The notes under the pieces were generated by a model, which was given only the letters and a program-made list of their open reading frames with translations, was not told the origin of the DNA and did no database searches. The position numbers and the translations under genes are program-made. A stretch of 64,000 nt of DNA from Marivirga arenosa (GTDB taxonomy: Bacteria > Bacteroidota > Bacteroidia > Cytophagales > Cyclobacteriaceae), in NCBI RefSeq assembly GCF_030503875.2, contig NZ_CP129968.2, forward strand, positions 2,320,001 to 2,384,000, in the 5' to 3' direction. Positions 7,012-15,162 of the stretch are shown here, one piece after another (position 1 is the stretch's first letter; the number at the start of each line of letters is the position of its first letter).

Positions 7012-9523
7012 AAGAATAGTATTTTATATAGTATTCATTTTACCTTTTACCAGCTTTGCCCAAAAACAGAGCTCTATTTCTTTGCCTGCCCTTCTCGATT
7101 CACTTGAATCAAAATATCAGGTTAACTTTTCCTATGTAGATGAGCATGTTGCGCATTTAAAACTTCCTTATCCTGTCTCCCATCAATCTTTAGATGATTA
7201 TCTGCAATGGATTGAGTCAAAAACTCCTTTAAAAATCAATAAGTTAAATGCACAATTCTACACCATCAGCGTCAGGAATGATCAGCATTCGGATTTGATT
7301 TGTTTACATGTTTTCGATAAACAGAATAGAGCCTCTATAGAAAATTGCATTATTATTTATGGAAAAAAAGCATTTTATACTGATAGCCTGGGTAATTATT
7401 GTGTTAAAATAAGGGATGCGGAAGCAGATAATCTCATAATACGCCATTTGAATTATGAAAGTCAGCAGTTGAGCATAAAATCATTAAATAGAGAAAAAGT
7501 AAATAAAATAGGGCTTCAGTCTCGTAATACAATGCTTAAAGAAGTGCAAACTAAGTATTATCTAACTGAAGGGATTAATAAAAAAAGTGATGGAACCATA
7601 AGCATAAATGTACCCAATACTTCACTCTTACCTGGCCTGAGTGAGCAGGATGTTCTTTTCAGTATTCAGAAGCTTCCGGGCATTCAAAGTCTAAATGAAA
7701 GAGTTTCTGATATTAATGTGCGAGGTGGTTCAAATGATCAAAATTTACTGCTCTGGGAGGGAGCCAGAATGTATCAAACTGGGCATTTTTTCGGGCTTAT
7801 CTCTGCCCTAAATCCCTACTTAATTAATCAGGTTGAATTGACTAAAAATGGAACCTCTCCCCTATATCCAGGCGGTATTTCAAGTGTGCTCAATATTAAA
7901 ATGGAAAATGAAATTAACCAAAGCTTAGAAGGTGCAGTAGGTTTAAATATGTTAAATGCTAATAGTTATTGGAAGATACCACTTACTAATAAAATAGCCA
8001 TAAATCTATCAGCCAGAAGGTCAATAGCGGATGTTTTGAATACTCCTACTTTTGATAACTATTTTGAACGGGCTTTTGCCAATACGGAGGTGTCACAGTT
8101 TGTACAAGCCACTGATACTTTAAGGAGCAATCAATATTTCAATTTTCACGATTATTCGGCTAAACTGCTTTATGATATTAATTCAAGAGATAAACTTAGA
8201 GTTAGTTATTTAAACATGTACAATACTATTTCTTATGAGGAAAGTGCACTTAATAATGGAATTATTGATTCTAAGACTAGTGAGTTAAGCCAGCAAAACT
8301 GGATAGCTTCTGCAGAATTAAATCGAAAGTGGTCTCAGCAGTTGAATACAAAAATTCATTTATCTGCTTCCTCATATGATTTAAATTCAATTAATTATGA
8401 TATACCCAATGATCAAATTCTTCGGCAGCAAAATGAGGTTCTAGACCTGAATTTAACACTCATGAATAGTCAAAAGCTTAAAACCGGACTTCAGTATGAT
8501 TATGGATATCAATTTAATGAAGTTGGCGTGCTTAATTTTGATGATATTAACAAACCAGCCTTTAGCCGAAATGTAAAAGAAGTACTTCAAACTCACTCTA
8601 TTATCAACGATATTCGATGGTCTTTTTTTCAGGGAAAATCCATTGCAAAAGTGGGCTTAAGAATGAATTATTTTAATAAGTTTAATCAATACAGTTTTGA
8701 ACCACGCTTAACCTTTAACCAACAGCTTAATGATGCATTTGACATTGAGCTTTTGGCAGAGCTTAAAACACAAACGACAACTCAAATCATTGATTTTCAA
8801 ACCGATTTTTTAGCAGTTGAAAAGCGTAGATGGGTTTTAGTAAATGATCAAGATCTTCCTATAATCTCGAGTCGTCAAATTTCGATAGGTGGGCACTACC
8901 GCAAAAATGGCTGGCTAATTAGTGCTGAAGGCTATTGGAAAGACGTAAAAAATATAAGCAGTAGTAGTCAGGGATTTCAAAATCAATATAGATTCATCAG
9001 AAGTAGCGGGAATTATACTTCAAAAGGGATTGATATCTTAATTAATAAGCAGATGGATGATTTGAATGCATGGTTGAACCATTCTATTTCAAATACCGAA
9101 TACAATTTTTCGGAATTTACACCTTCCTCTTTTCCAAGTAATTTTGATGTACCACATGCAGGTGGAATAGGGATAAGCTATCAATTGCAGCAATTGGAAT
9201 TTGCATTAGGCATAAATTACCATTCAGGTAGGGCTTTCAGTAGAATTGTAGAAGGGCAAGAGGTTGTTAATGACTCGATATTGTATCAGACGGTCAATAG
9301 CTATCGTTTACCTTTTTATATGCGACCTGACTTATCTATAAGGTATACATATAATTTGAGGCTTAATCAGAAACTACAATTCGCTATTTCACTTTGGAAT
9401 TTCATTAATTATGAAAATATCATTAATCAGTACTATCTATTAGATTCAGATAATACGATACAAGAAATAAGGCAGCAAGCCCTAAAATTCACTCCTAACC
9501 TTTCAATTCAGTGGAGTTTGTAG
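7004..9523 (+). CDS. TonB-dependent receptor with STN and carboxypeptidase-like N-terminal domains
   Basis: 839 residues. Signal peptide 1-19 (ends FTSFAQ). Then an STN signalling domain (about 25-95), a carboxypeptidase-regulatory-like beta domain (about 100-165, ending DSLGNYCVKI), a plug domain (about 185-310, with INVRGGSNDQNLLLWEGA) and a 22-strand-type barrel to the C-terminus. No SusD partner is present, so a simple ligand or signalling receptor is more likely than a SusCD glycan importer. The STN domain fits trans-envelope signalling to the FecR protein just upstream. The ligand cannot be deduced. It is the last gene of the operon before a strong bidirectional terminator. Confidence 0.88.
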   Translation: MIKRIVFYIVFILPFTSFAQKQSSISLPALLDSLESKYQVNFSYVDEHVAHLKLPYPVSHQSLDDYLQWIESKTPLKINKLNAQFYTISVRNDQHSDLICLHVFDKQNRASIENCIIIYGKKAFYTDSLGNYCVKIRDAEADNLIIRHLNYESQQLSIKSLNREKVNKIGLQSRNTMLKEVQTKYYLTEGINKKSDGTISINVPNTSLLPGLSEQDVLFSIQKLPGIQSLNERVSDINVRGGSNDQNLLLWEGARMYQTGHFFGLISALNPYLINQVELTKNGTSPLYPGGISSVLNIKMENEINQSLEGAVGLNMLNANSYWKIPLTNKIAINLSARRSIADVLNTPTFDNYFERAFANTEVSQFVQATDTLRSNQYFNFHDYSAKLLYDINSRDKLRVSYLNMYNTISYEESALNNGIIDSKTSELSQQNWIASAELNRKWSQQLNTKIHLSASSYDLNSINYDIPNDQILRQQNEVLDLNLTLMNSQKLKTGLQYDYGYQFNEVGVLNFDDINKPAFSRNVKEVLQTHSIINDIRWSFFQGKSIAKVGLRMNYFNKFNQYSFEPRLTFNQQLNDAFDIELLAELKTQTTTQIIDFQTDFLAVEKRRWVLVNDQDLPIISSRQISIGGHYRKNGWLISAEGYWKDVKNISSSSQGFQNQYRFIRSSGNYTSKGIDILINKQMDDLNAWLNHSISNTEYNFSEFTPSSFPSNFDVPHAGGIGISYQLQQLEFALGINYHSGRAFSRIVEGQEVVNDSILYQTVNSYRLPFYMRPDLSIRYTYNLRLNQKLQFAISLWNFINYENIINQYYLLDSDNTIQEIRQQALKFTPNLSIQWSL

Positions 9524-9626
9524 AATGTTTGTGTAATGATTAATAAATTATGATGCGAAAGTTTTGACATCTGCATATGTTTCCTAGTCCCTTATAAATC
9601 TCTAAATCATGAAAAAAAGCATAAAA

Positions 9627-9649
9627 AAACACAGACTATCAGTCTGTGT
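9627..9649. terminator. Bidirectional terminator between TonB receptor and BLUF genes
   Basis: A 10-bp perfect stem AACACAGACT / AGTCTGTGTT with loop ATC. A T-run follows on the plus strand and an A-run precedes it (a T-run on the minus strand), so it can serve both convergent genes. Confidence 0.9.
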
Positions 9650-9673
9650 TCAAATTTTTTAATCGGTAAATTT

Positions 9674-10087
9674 TTAATTAAATACCTTCTTCAGCAATTC
9701 CACTGAATTTGGAGAATTTTCTCCGTTAAGAATTTTATTAAACTCTCCTTTATCTTTCTCAGTAATATCGGTTTTGAATTCGATATTTGAGAAATCAAGT
9801 TTTTTAGCGCCCATGTGCCAACTTGGGAATACTTTTTCTTTAATTGGACTGCTATTGATCAGTCTAATTTCTTTATGACGATCATCCAATTTTATTTTAT
9901 CATATAATTCGAAGATCTTTTTATACTCTCCTTCAAGGTATTGAACAAAGCTGTCTTTTGAGTATAGCAATACCCCTGTGATATCTTCACCCGAATTATT
10001 TCTTTCACAAGAATCCAAAATCTTCTTGATTTCTTCTTCTGTGCAATTACTCTTACGTTTACTTACGTAAATTAAATTTGAAAGCAT
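9674..10087 (-). CDS. BLUF-domain blue-light sensor (stand-alone)
   Basis: 137 residues. It is a BLUF domain with little else. The FAD-site residues of the AppA family can be placed by spacing: Tyr7 (LIYVSK), Asn31 (ERNNSGEDITGVLLY), Gln49 (FVQYLEGE), Trp90 and Met92 (FPSWHMG) correspond to AppA Tyr21, Asn45, Gln63, Trp104 and Met106. It should sense blue light through flavin hydrogen-bond switching and pass this to an unknown partner by protein contact, since no output domain is fused. It is a single gene with its own 464-bp upstream space and shares the convergent terminator with the TonB gene. Confidence 0.95.
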   Translation of the reverse strand: MLSNLIYVSKRKSNCTEEEIKKILDSCERNNSGEDITGVLLYSKDSFVQYLEGEYKKIFELYDKIKLDDRHKEIRLINSSPIKEKVFPSWHMGAKKLDFSNIEFKTDITEKDKGEFNKILNGENSPNSVELLKKVFN

Positions 10088-10551
10088 TTTATTTAGTTAT
10101 AAAGTAAAAAAATAGTAGGGAATAATTTATTAGCCATAGCCTATATAAATCATTTTAATAAAGAGCTAAATACTTGATTATTTGGAAACTATACTAATTT
10201 CTTTTTACTTTTTGATTAAAAAATGATCAAGTTCTGAGAAATGTAAATTCTCTTCATGGTTTAACCACATATTGTGTACAAATGTGTATATAAGTTACGC
10301 ACCTATTGAAATTTTTATTGTAACCTTCTGATTAAATAATAAATTCTATTTTATAGTTAATAGGGTATTTTAAGCAATATTAACAATTCAAAAAAAATGA
10401 GTGGCTATTTCATATTTACGGATATAAATATTCTTTAAAAGTATAATACATTTTATTTATGTTACTGTAGATTTAACTTTCAGCCATTGTAATAAATTAT
10501 TAATATCTTTATTATTGAAATATTATAACTTAAATCCATAACTATTATAAA
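10088..10551. other. 464-bp AT-rich intergenic region between divergent genes
   Basis: This lies between the start of the BLUF gene (minus) and the start of the DUF6268 gene (plus). I see no open frame of interest, RNA gene or clear palindrome of FNR-box type. It must contain at least two promoters, but I cannot place them with confidence. Confidence 0.5.
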
Positions 10552-11613
10552 ATGAAAAACTATATACTATTATTTTTCTTACTGCTTTCAACTAACATGA
10601 TTATGGGTCAAGATGGTGATGACGATTTTGATGATTTTGATCCTTCTATGTTCGAAGAAGCTGGAAGTAGTCTGAAAGTTTTCTGTACAAATAAAACTTT
10701 AGGCCAAAGTCCAACCCAATTGGTAAGTTTTGGATTAGATTATCACGGACCCTCTACATTAACTACTCCTGCGATTGGAGATGTAGCTGAAGAGGAAGCT
10801 GAATGGTCGCAAGCAAGTGGGTTTCGTTTCAATTCTAATGTACCCTTGCTTTCCAAAAACAATATCTTAATAAACTGGAGTTTTAACTATGTCCAGTTTG
10901 GTTTTAATAGTGGAAATGATGTGATCTACCAAAATCCTTTAAATGCTACTTTATCTGATTACAGTTTGAAATGGTTAAATACAAACTTTACATTATTCAA
11001 ACCTTTAAATGAAAAGAGTTTTTTATTGGCGCAATTAGGAGTTGAGTTAAACGGTGATTACTCTTTTGATAATCCACCTTCTTTATCTAATACGAGAGTT
11101 CCTGCAGCCTTAATTTATGGTTTTAAACCCAATGATAATTTAATGTGGGGAGCTGGAGTTTCAAGAACCTATTTAGGTGGTGCTTTAAATGTACTGCCTG
11201 TAGTCTATTATTATAAAACCTTTAAAAATGAAAAATGGGGAATTGAAGCCCTGCTACCTGCTAGATTACAAGCACGATATCGTATGAATAGTAGAAATTT
11301 ACTTTTAATGGGGTATTATGTTGAAGGTGCTACTTACAACCTAAGCAATTTTGGAAATTATCAGGCCGCTTCAACTATTACTAATAATTCAGTAGAATTG
11401 AGAAGGTCTGAAATAAGAGCTGGTTTAACTTATTCTAGAGGCTTAAATGATTTTATTTGGGTTAGTGGCCAAGCAGGCTATAGAGTTAATTACTCTTTTG
11501 AGCTAGATGAAGGTGAATTTTATCGAGGATTTAATGGAGATGATTATTTGCAAGAAAATAGCTTAAGTAATACTTGGTATATCCAGTTTTCATTGAGTTT
11601 GGTAAGCCCATAA
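10552..11613 (+). CDS. DUF6268-like outer-membrane beta-barrel protein
   Basis: 353 residues. Signal peptide 1-19 (ends IMGQ), then an acidic stretch DGDDDFDDFDP, then alternating aromatic/hydrophobic strands typical of an outer-membrane barrel, ending in a Phe/Tyr-rich last strand (WYIQFSLSLVSP). The pattern VPLLSKNNILINWSFNY and PAALIYGFKPNDNLMWGAG fits the DUF6268 family of Bacteroidota. No function is known for the family. It is a single gene flanked by a long upstream space and a strong terminator. Confidence 0.65.
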   Translation: MKNYILLFFLLLSTNMIMGQDGDDDFDDFDPSMFEEAGSSLKVFCTNKTLGQSPTQLVSFGLDYHGPSTLTTPAIGDVAEEEAEWSQASGFRFNSNVPLLSKNNILINWSFNYVQFGFNSGNDVIYQNPLNATLSDYSLKWLNTNFTLFKPLNEKSFLLAQLGVELNGDYSFDNPPSLSNTRVPAALIYGFKPNDNLMWGAGVSRTYLGGALNVLPVVYYYKTFKNEKWGIEALLPARLQARYRMNSRNLLLMGYYVEGATYNLSNFGNYQAASTITNNSVELRRSEIRAGLTYSRGLNDFIWVSGQAGYRVNYSFELDEGEFYRGFNGDDYLQENSLSNTWYIQFSLSLVSP

Positions 11614-11618
11614 AATAT

Positions 11619-11652
11619 AAAAGGGCTGCAACCTTAAAATTGCAGCCCTTTT
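11619..11652. terminator. Bidirectional terminator
   Basis: A 13-bp perfect stem AAAAGGGCTGCAA / TTGCAGCCCTTTT with an 8-nt loop sits between two convergent genes. A and T runs flank both sides, so it can terminate both transcripts. Confidence 0.9.
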
Positions 11653-11669
11653 AAATGAATTAACTATTT

Positions 11670-12116
11670 TTATTTTCTTTTCAGTCTCGTCCAAACATCA
11701 GTTCTACCAAAAACAGCAGCACCAATATAACCTCTTACTTCTATCGTATTATCATCTTTTAATTCAATTTTACAGTTATAAGTACTTCCATTATTAGGAT
11801 CATATATAGTACCATCTACCCATAAATCTTCTTCCTCATCATAAACAAAGTCCTTAATTAATCTGTAACCTTTAAGTGGTGTTTCACGCAAGGATTCATC
11901 TGGATTGTTTACATCAGTCCTTGGACTTCCATCCTCATTTGTTGGTTCTTTTAACCATACAACACGTCCATAATATTTATTACCAATTTTATCGATTTTC
12001 ACCATTGATCTTCCATTGCTAGGCTTCCATACTCCTATTAACTTGTCTCCCGGATCATTTTCAGCAGACAAAGAAAATGTAACGAAAAAACAAAGTACAT
12101 AAATTAACTTTTTCAT
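11670..12116 (-). CDS. DUF2147 secreted protein
   Basis: 148 residues with a signal peptide (about 1-18, ends LSAEN). The mature part matches DUF2147: LIGVWKPSNGRSMVKI, YYGRVVWLKEP, GTIYDPNNGSTYNCKI and RGYIGAAVFGRTDVWTR. The fold is a small calycin-like barrel in the family; ligand unknown. It starts 6 bp after the stop of the lipoprotein gene, so they form a two-gene operon. Confidence 0.88.
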   Translation of the reverse strand: MKKLIYVLCFFVTFSLSAENDPGDKLIGVWKPSNGRSMVKIDKIGNKYYGRVVWLKEPTNEDGSPRTDVNNPDESLRETPLKGYRLIKDFVYDEEEDLWVDGTIYDPNNGSTYNCKIELKDDNTIEVRGYIGAAVFGRTDVWTRLKRK

Positions 12117-12122
12117 ATTTAC

Positions 12123-12620
12123 TTACTTTTTATATTCAACATTAAATTCAAAACTTACTTTTGCACTCAGATAGTCCATATCCGAAGATACATTAGCATC
12201 TACCACCAAGGTATAACTATCATCTTTTAAATAAGGCAATATATCTTGTTCAGCTGTCACTTCAAGAGAAATAACCTCTTCTTGCGGTAAAGGACTTTTA
12301 GTTGCAACTGAAATCAACTCTAGGTCATCAGATACTAATTGAATCAATGCACTCTCAACATCTGTGCGTAAACTATCAGGAAAAAATGAAATCGTTGCAG
12401 ACTTTAGTTTTACAGATTTAATATTTTCCTCTGTAATTTCATTTTGAGATGCGATCTGAGCCAGAATATCTTCAGATGCTTTTCCCTGAAGAGTATTAGG
12501 ACCTTCAAATAAAAATTCTCCTTCAACTTCAATTGATGGGCTTTGGTATTCTACAGTTTCTGGGGCACTACAAGCTAATAATACTGAAGAAATAAATATA
12601 AAAGCGAATAATTTATTCAT
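12123..12620 (-). CDS. Hypothetical lipoprotein (165 aa)
   Basis: 165 residues. A lipobox (SSVLLACS, Cys17) ends the signal. The mature part has alternating beta strands (VKLKSATISFFPDSLRTDVE, ALIQLVSDDLELISVATKSPLPQEE, LVVDANVSSDMDYLSAKVSFEF). Its pattern resembles secreted proteins in which paired strands each carry an amphipathic repeat, but I do not recognise a named family. First gene of a two-gene operon with DUF2147. Confidence 0.65.
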   Translation of the reverse strand: MNKLFAFIFISSVLLACSAPETVEYQSPSIEVEGEFLFEGPNTLQGKASEDILAQIASQNEITEENIKSVKLKSATISFFPDSLRTDVESALIQLVSDDLELISVATKSPLPQEEVISLEVTAEQDILPYLKDDSYTLVVDANVSSDMDYLSAKVSFEFNVEYKK

Positions 12621-12886
12621 ACGTTTAAAATTATAATTTAAGATTAAATTAAAGATCCTCTAAAATACAAAAGAATCTTAAAATCGGCTGAAAAGATGAG
12701 GCTTTTATTCATTGTTTCATTTATTTCTGTCTATTCTTCTTTTTTAACTTAGAATTGTTTAGCGAATATAATGCCAGAAAAATATCAATAATTCAATCTT
12801 ATGATGTAAAACTTACTAAACTATTTTTGTATTATTGATTCTGATTAAGGAATTAATAATTCTGAATAAAAATTAACTGCCTAACC

Positions 12887-13249
12887 ATGAGTAAATTAAA
12901 ATACCTGATTATTGATGATGATATTATATTCAGCAAATATTTAAAAGCAAATATGGATGAACTGTATGCTGAAATTGAACATATTAGCTCAAGAAACAAT
13001 ACATTAGGAGGCTTACTCGATATTCATAGAAATCATCCAGATATTATCTTTTTGGATCAATATATTGATGGATTAAGTGGATTTGATGTGTTAGATTTAA
13101 TGAAGCATCAACCTAAAACCATTATGATTTCATCTGAACATATTGATCAAGAAAAACTAGCTGAATATCCTCATGTAATAGGTTTTTTAGAGAAGCCTGT
13201 AAATTTTGATAAACTCAAAGAATTAATTGATAAGTCAGGTTTAGTTTAA
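12887..13249 (+). CDS. Stand-alone response regulator receiver domain
   Basis: 120 residues, a single CheY-like receiver. The acidic pocket is IIDDDI (Asp10-12), the phospho-acceptor is Asp57 (IIFLDQYIDG), Ser82/83 takes the Thr/Ser switch position (IMISSEH) and Lys103 (LEKPVN) completes the site. There is no output domain, so it signals by protein contact. No kinase gene is adjacent. Its stop codon directly abuts the stop of the convergent phosphatase gene, leaving no spacer and no terminator between them. Confidence 0.9.
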   Translation: MSKLKYLIIDDDIIFSKYLKANMDELYAEIEHISSRNNTLGGLLDIHRNHPDIIFLDQYIDGLSGFDVLDLMKHQPKTIMISSEHIDQEKLAEYPHVIGFLEKPVNFDKLKELIDKSGLV

Positions 13250-14128
13250 TTATTTAGTTAATTGCTTGTACAGCTGAAGAATAAATTTCTTAATCGTAGA
13301 ATTAAACGTATAGATAATACCGAACTTATTCATAAAGGTATTCTCTTTATTTAATAGTAATTTTTTTCCATTTATCGTTGAAACCAGTAATCCTGCTTCA
13401 TTAAATATTAAACGGGTAGCGGCATAGTCCCAAATGCTACCACCTCCCCTGTTTTCCTTTGGAAATTTAAAGTAACATCCGTTTCCTGATTTTAATACTC
13501 CAATAGCATTGCATACTGCGCCTTGACCTGAATGGAGCTTTAAATTTTTCAGCCCATTATTTATGGCAAAATTATGCAGTTCATTCTTAATGGTATTAAA
13601 ATAAGGTGTCTTTTCAAGACTTATATCGTAATAAAAATGGAGAATATCAGATGACTTTGATTTCTTAAATGGCCTTCCATTAAGAGATAGCCCTTTATTT
13701 AGAATAGCTGAAAACAATTCTTTTGAATCAGGTATATACACACAGGCGGTGAGAGGATCCCCTGCTTTTGAAATTAAAGCAATGGAAACCGCATAACCGG
13801 ATCGACCTTCAGTAAATGCTAAAGTACCATCCAAAGGATCCACACACCAGAAATAATCCTTTTCAAATCTTGATTGGTTATCCTCTTGCTCTTCCGTAAG
13901 CAACCCTAGATCATATCCAATAATACTTTCTTCTAATTGATCAAGTATGATTTTTTGAGCTTGAATATCTACTTCAGTTACTACTTGTGAAGCAAGAGAG
14001 TCTCCTCCCTCTTTATGCCTTTTTTCATATTGTTGGTCAAACTGCTTTTGAATATAATGTCCCGCTTCAATTGCTGCTTTTTCTGCTATTTTAGATAATT
14101 CAGCCATATCGTGATTAGTCAGATTCAT
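13250..14128 (-). CDS. Inositol monophosphatase-family phosphatase (CysQ/SuhB-like)
   Basis: 292 residues. The metal-site motifs are present in order: TEVDIQAQ near residue 52, LLTEEQEDN near 77, the signature DPLDGTLAF near 97-105 and GGSIWDYAATRLI near 229-241. The family removes phosphate from inositol phosphate, 3'-phosphoadenosine phosphates or sugar phosphates with Mg2+; the sequence alone does not choose the substrate. It overlaps the upstream phosphotransferase gene by 4 bp (ATGA). That pairing with a kinase-like gene suggests both act on the same small hydroxylated molecule, as an inference. Confidence 0.88.
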   Translation of the reverse strand: MNLTNHDMAELSKIAEKAAIEAGHYIQKQFDQQYEKRHKEGGDSLASQVVTEVDIQAQKIILDQLEESIIGYDLGLLTEEQEDNQSRFEKDYFWCVDPLDGTLAFTEGRSGYAVSIALISKAGDPLTACVYIPDSKELFSAILNKGLSLNGRPFKKSKSSDILHFYYDISLEKTPYFNTIKNELHNFAINNGLKNLKLHSGQGAVCNAIGVLKSGNGCYFKFPKENRGGGSIWDYAATRLIFNEAGLLVSTINGKKLLLNKENTFMNKFGIIYTFNSTIKKFILQLYKQLTK

Positions 14129-15096
14129 TTTAAATCCAATTCACTTAATACTTCTTGCGTTAAACGCTGGCTATAATCATGCATTTTCCAATGACCAGGA
14201 CTCCACCCATCTAAAAAGCGATAAAAATCAGCCCAAGCATATTTATATAACTTTTGCCATTCTGACTTTAATGATTTGAAATCCAAAGTATTGTCTAAGG
14301 CTTTTTCAAGCTCATTAAAATAATGCCCTAGTAATTCTTCTTCGTATTTTTCACATTCCTCTTCCTCAAAACAACTGCTTATAAAATAGGCGACATCTTT
14401 CATTCCGCAGCCTTTTCCAACATATTGGAAATCAACTGCTGCCACATTATTATTATTTCCGAAGCAAAAATTAGCTAGCTTTGCATCTCCATGAATGATG
14501 GTCTGATATTGAGCTTGATTCAATTTTTCATCTATAGCCTTAGCTGTATTTTTTAAGCTAAGATTATTCATTTTATCCCATTCGTCAGGACGAGTGTCTA
14601 AATGCCAATAGGTTCCAATTGGCCAAAGCCCTTCTGCAGGATTATTTATGAATTTTGCATGAAAATTGGCCAGCCATTTTAAACAACTTTTTACATTAGG
14701 AAGTGTAATATTATCTGGGTTATGGCGGTAAGGATATCCTGATTCATTCAAATCTTCCATTATTATAAGCATTTCCATTTCAGTCTCAGTTGAATGCAAC
14801 GCCTTTGGAACTCTACAATTTTCATTAGTTAAATGAGCATAATTTTGATACCAAACTCTTTCAACTTGATATGATTTTAATTTACGCTGATGTGAACTAG
14901 AGGTGTTCCAACCTTTAAGGTGCTGCTGTCCATCAGAGAGTTGAATATGTTTTGCAATTATACTTTTAAACTTACCTTCTTCTAATTGGTAACGTTTTAT
15001 TTCACCATACCCACTCCAGAGATTTTGAACCGATTGAGTTTCTAAAATATTTGAAGCAGAAGTAACTCTTAGAATTTCTTTTTTTAAGTTTAACAT
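14125..15096 (-). CDS. Phosphotransferase of the aminoglycoside/ecdysteroid kinase-like type
   Basis: 323 residues with a protein-kinase-like fold of small-molecule kinases. The catalytic loop IIHGDAKLANFCF and the metal-binding AAVDFQYVG are clear; the N-lobe has the MLIIMEDLNESGYPY hinge and the C-lobe GCGMKDVAYFIS. This set resembles the DUF1679/ecdysteroid kinase-like group more than true drug-resistance kinases. The substrate is unknown. It shares an ATGA overlap with the phosphatase gene and follows a monooxygenase gene with a 66-bp gap, so the three may act on one metabolite. Confidence 0.8.
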   Translation of the reverse strand: MLNLKKEILRVTSASNILETQSVQNLWSGYGEIKRYQLEEGKFKSIIAKHIQLSDGQQHLKGWNTSSSHQRKLKSYQVERVWYQNYAHLTNENCRVPKALHSTETEMEMLIIMEDLNESGYPYRHNPDNITLPNVKSCLKWLANFHAKFINNPAEGLWPIGTYWHLDTRPDEWDKMNNLSLKNTAKAIDEKLNQAQYQTIIHGDAKLANFCFGNNNNVAAVDFQYVGKGCGMKDVAYFISSCFEEEECEKYEEELLGHYFNELEKALDNTLDFKSLKSEWQKLYKYAWADFYRFLDGWSPGHWKMHDYSQRLTQEVLSELDLK

Positions 15097-15162
15097 ATCA
15101 ATTCAAAGCTCTTATTTTTTCATGAGATGTCAAACTGCAATCTAATACTAAGTCAATAATTA

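Noticed and set aside
14125..15096. Antibiotic kinase
   Set aside because: Motifs are nearer to the ecdysteroid kinase-like/DUF1679 group, and it is coupled to an inositol phosphatase-like gene.
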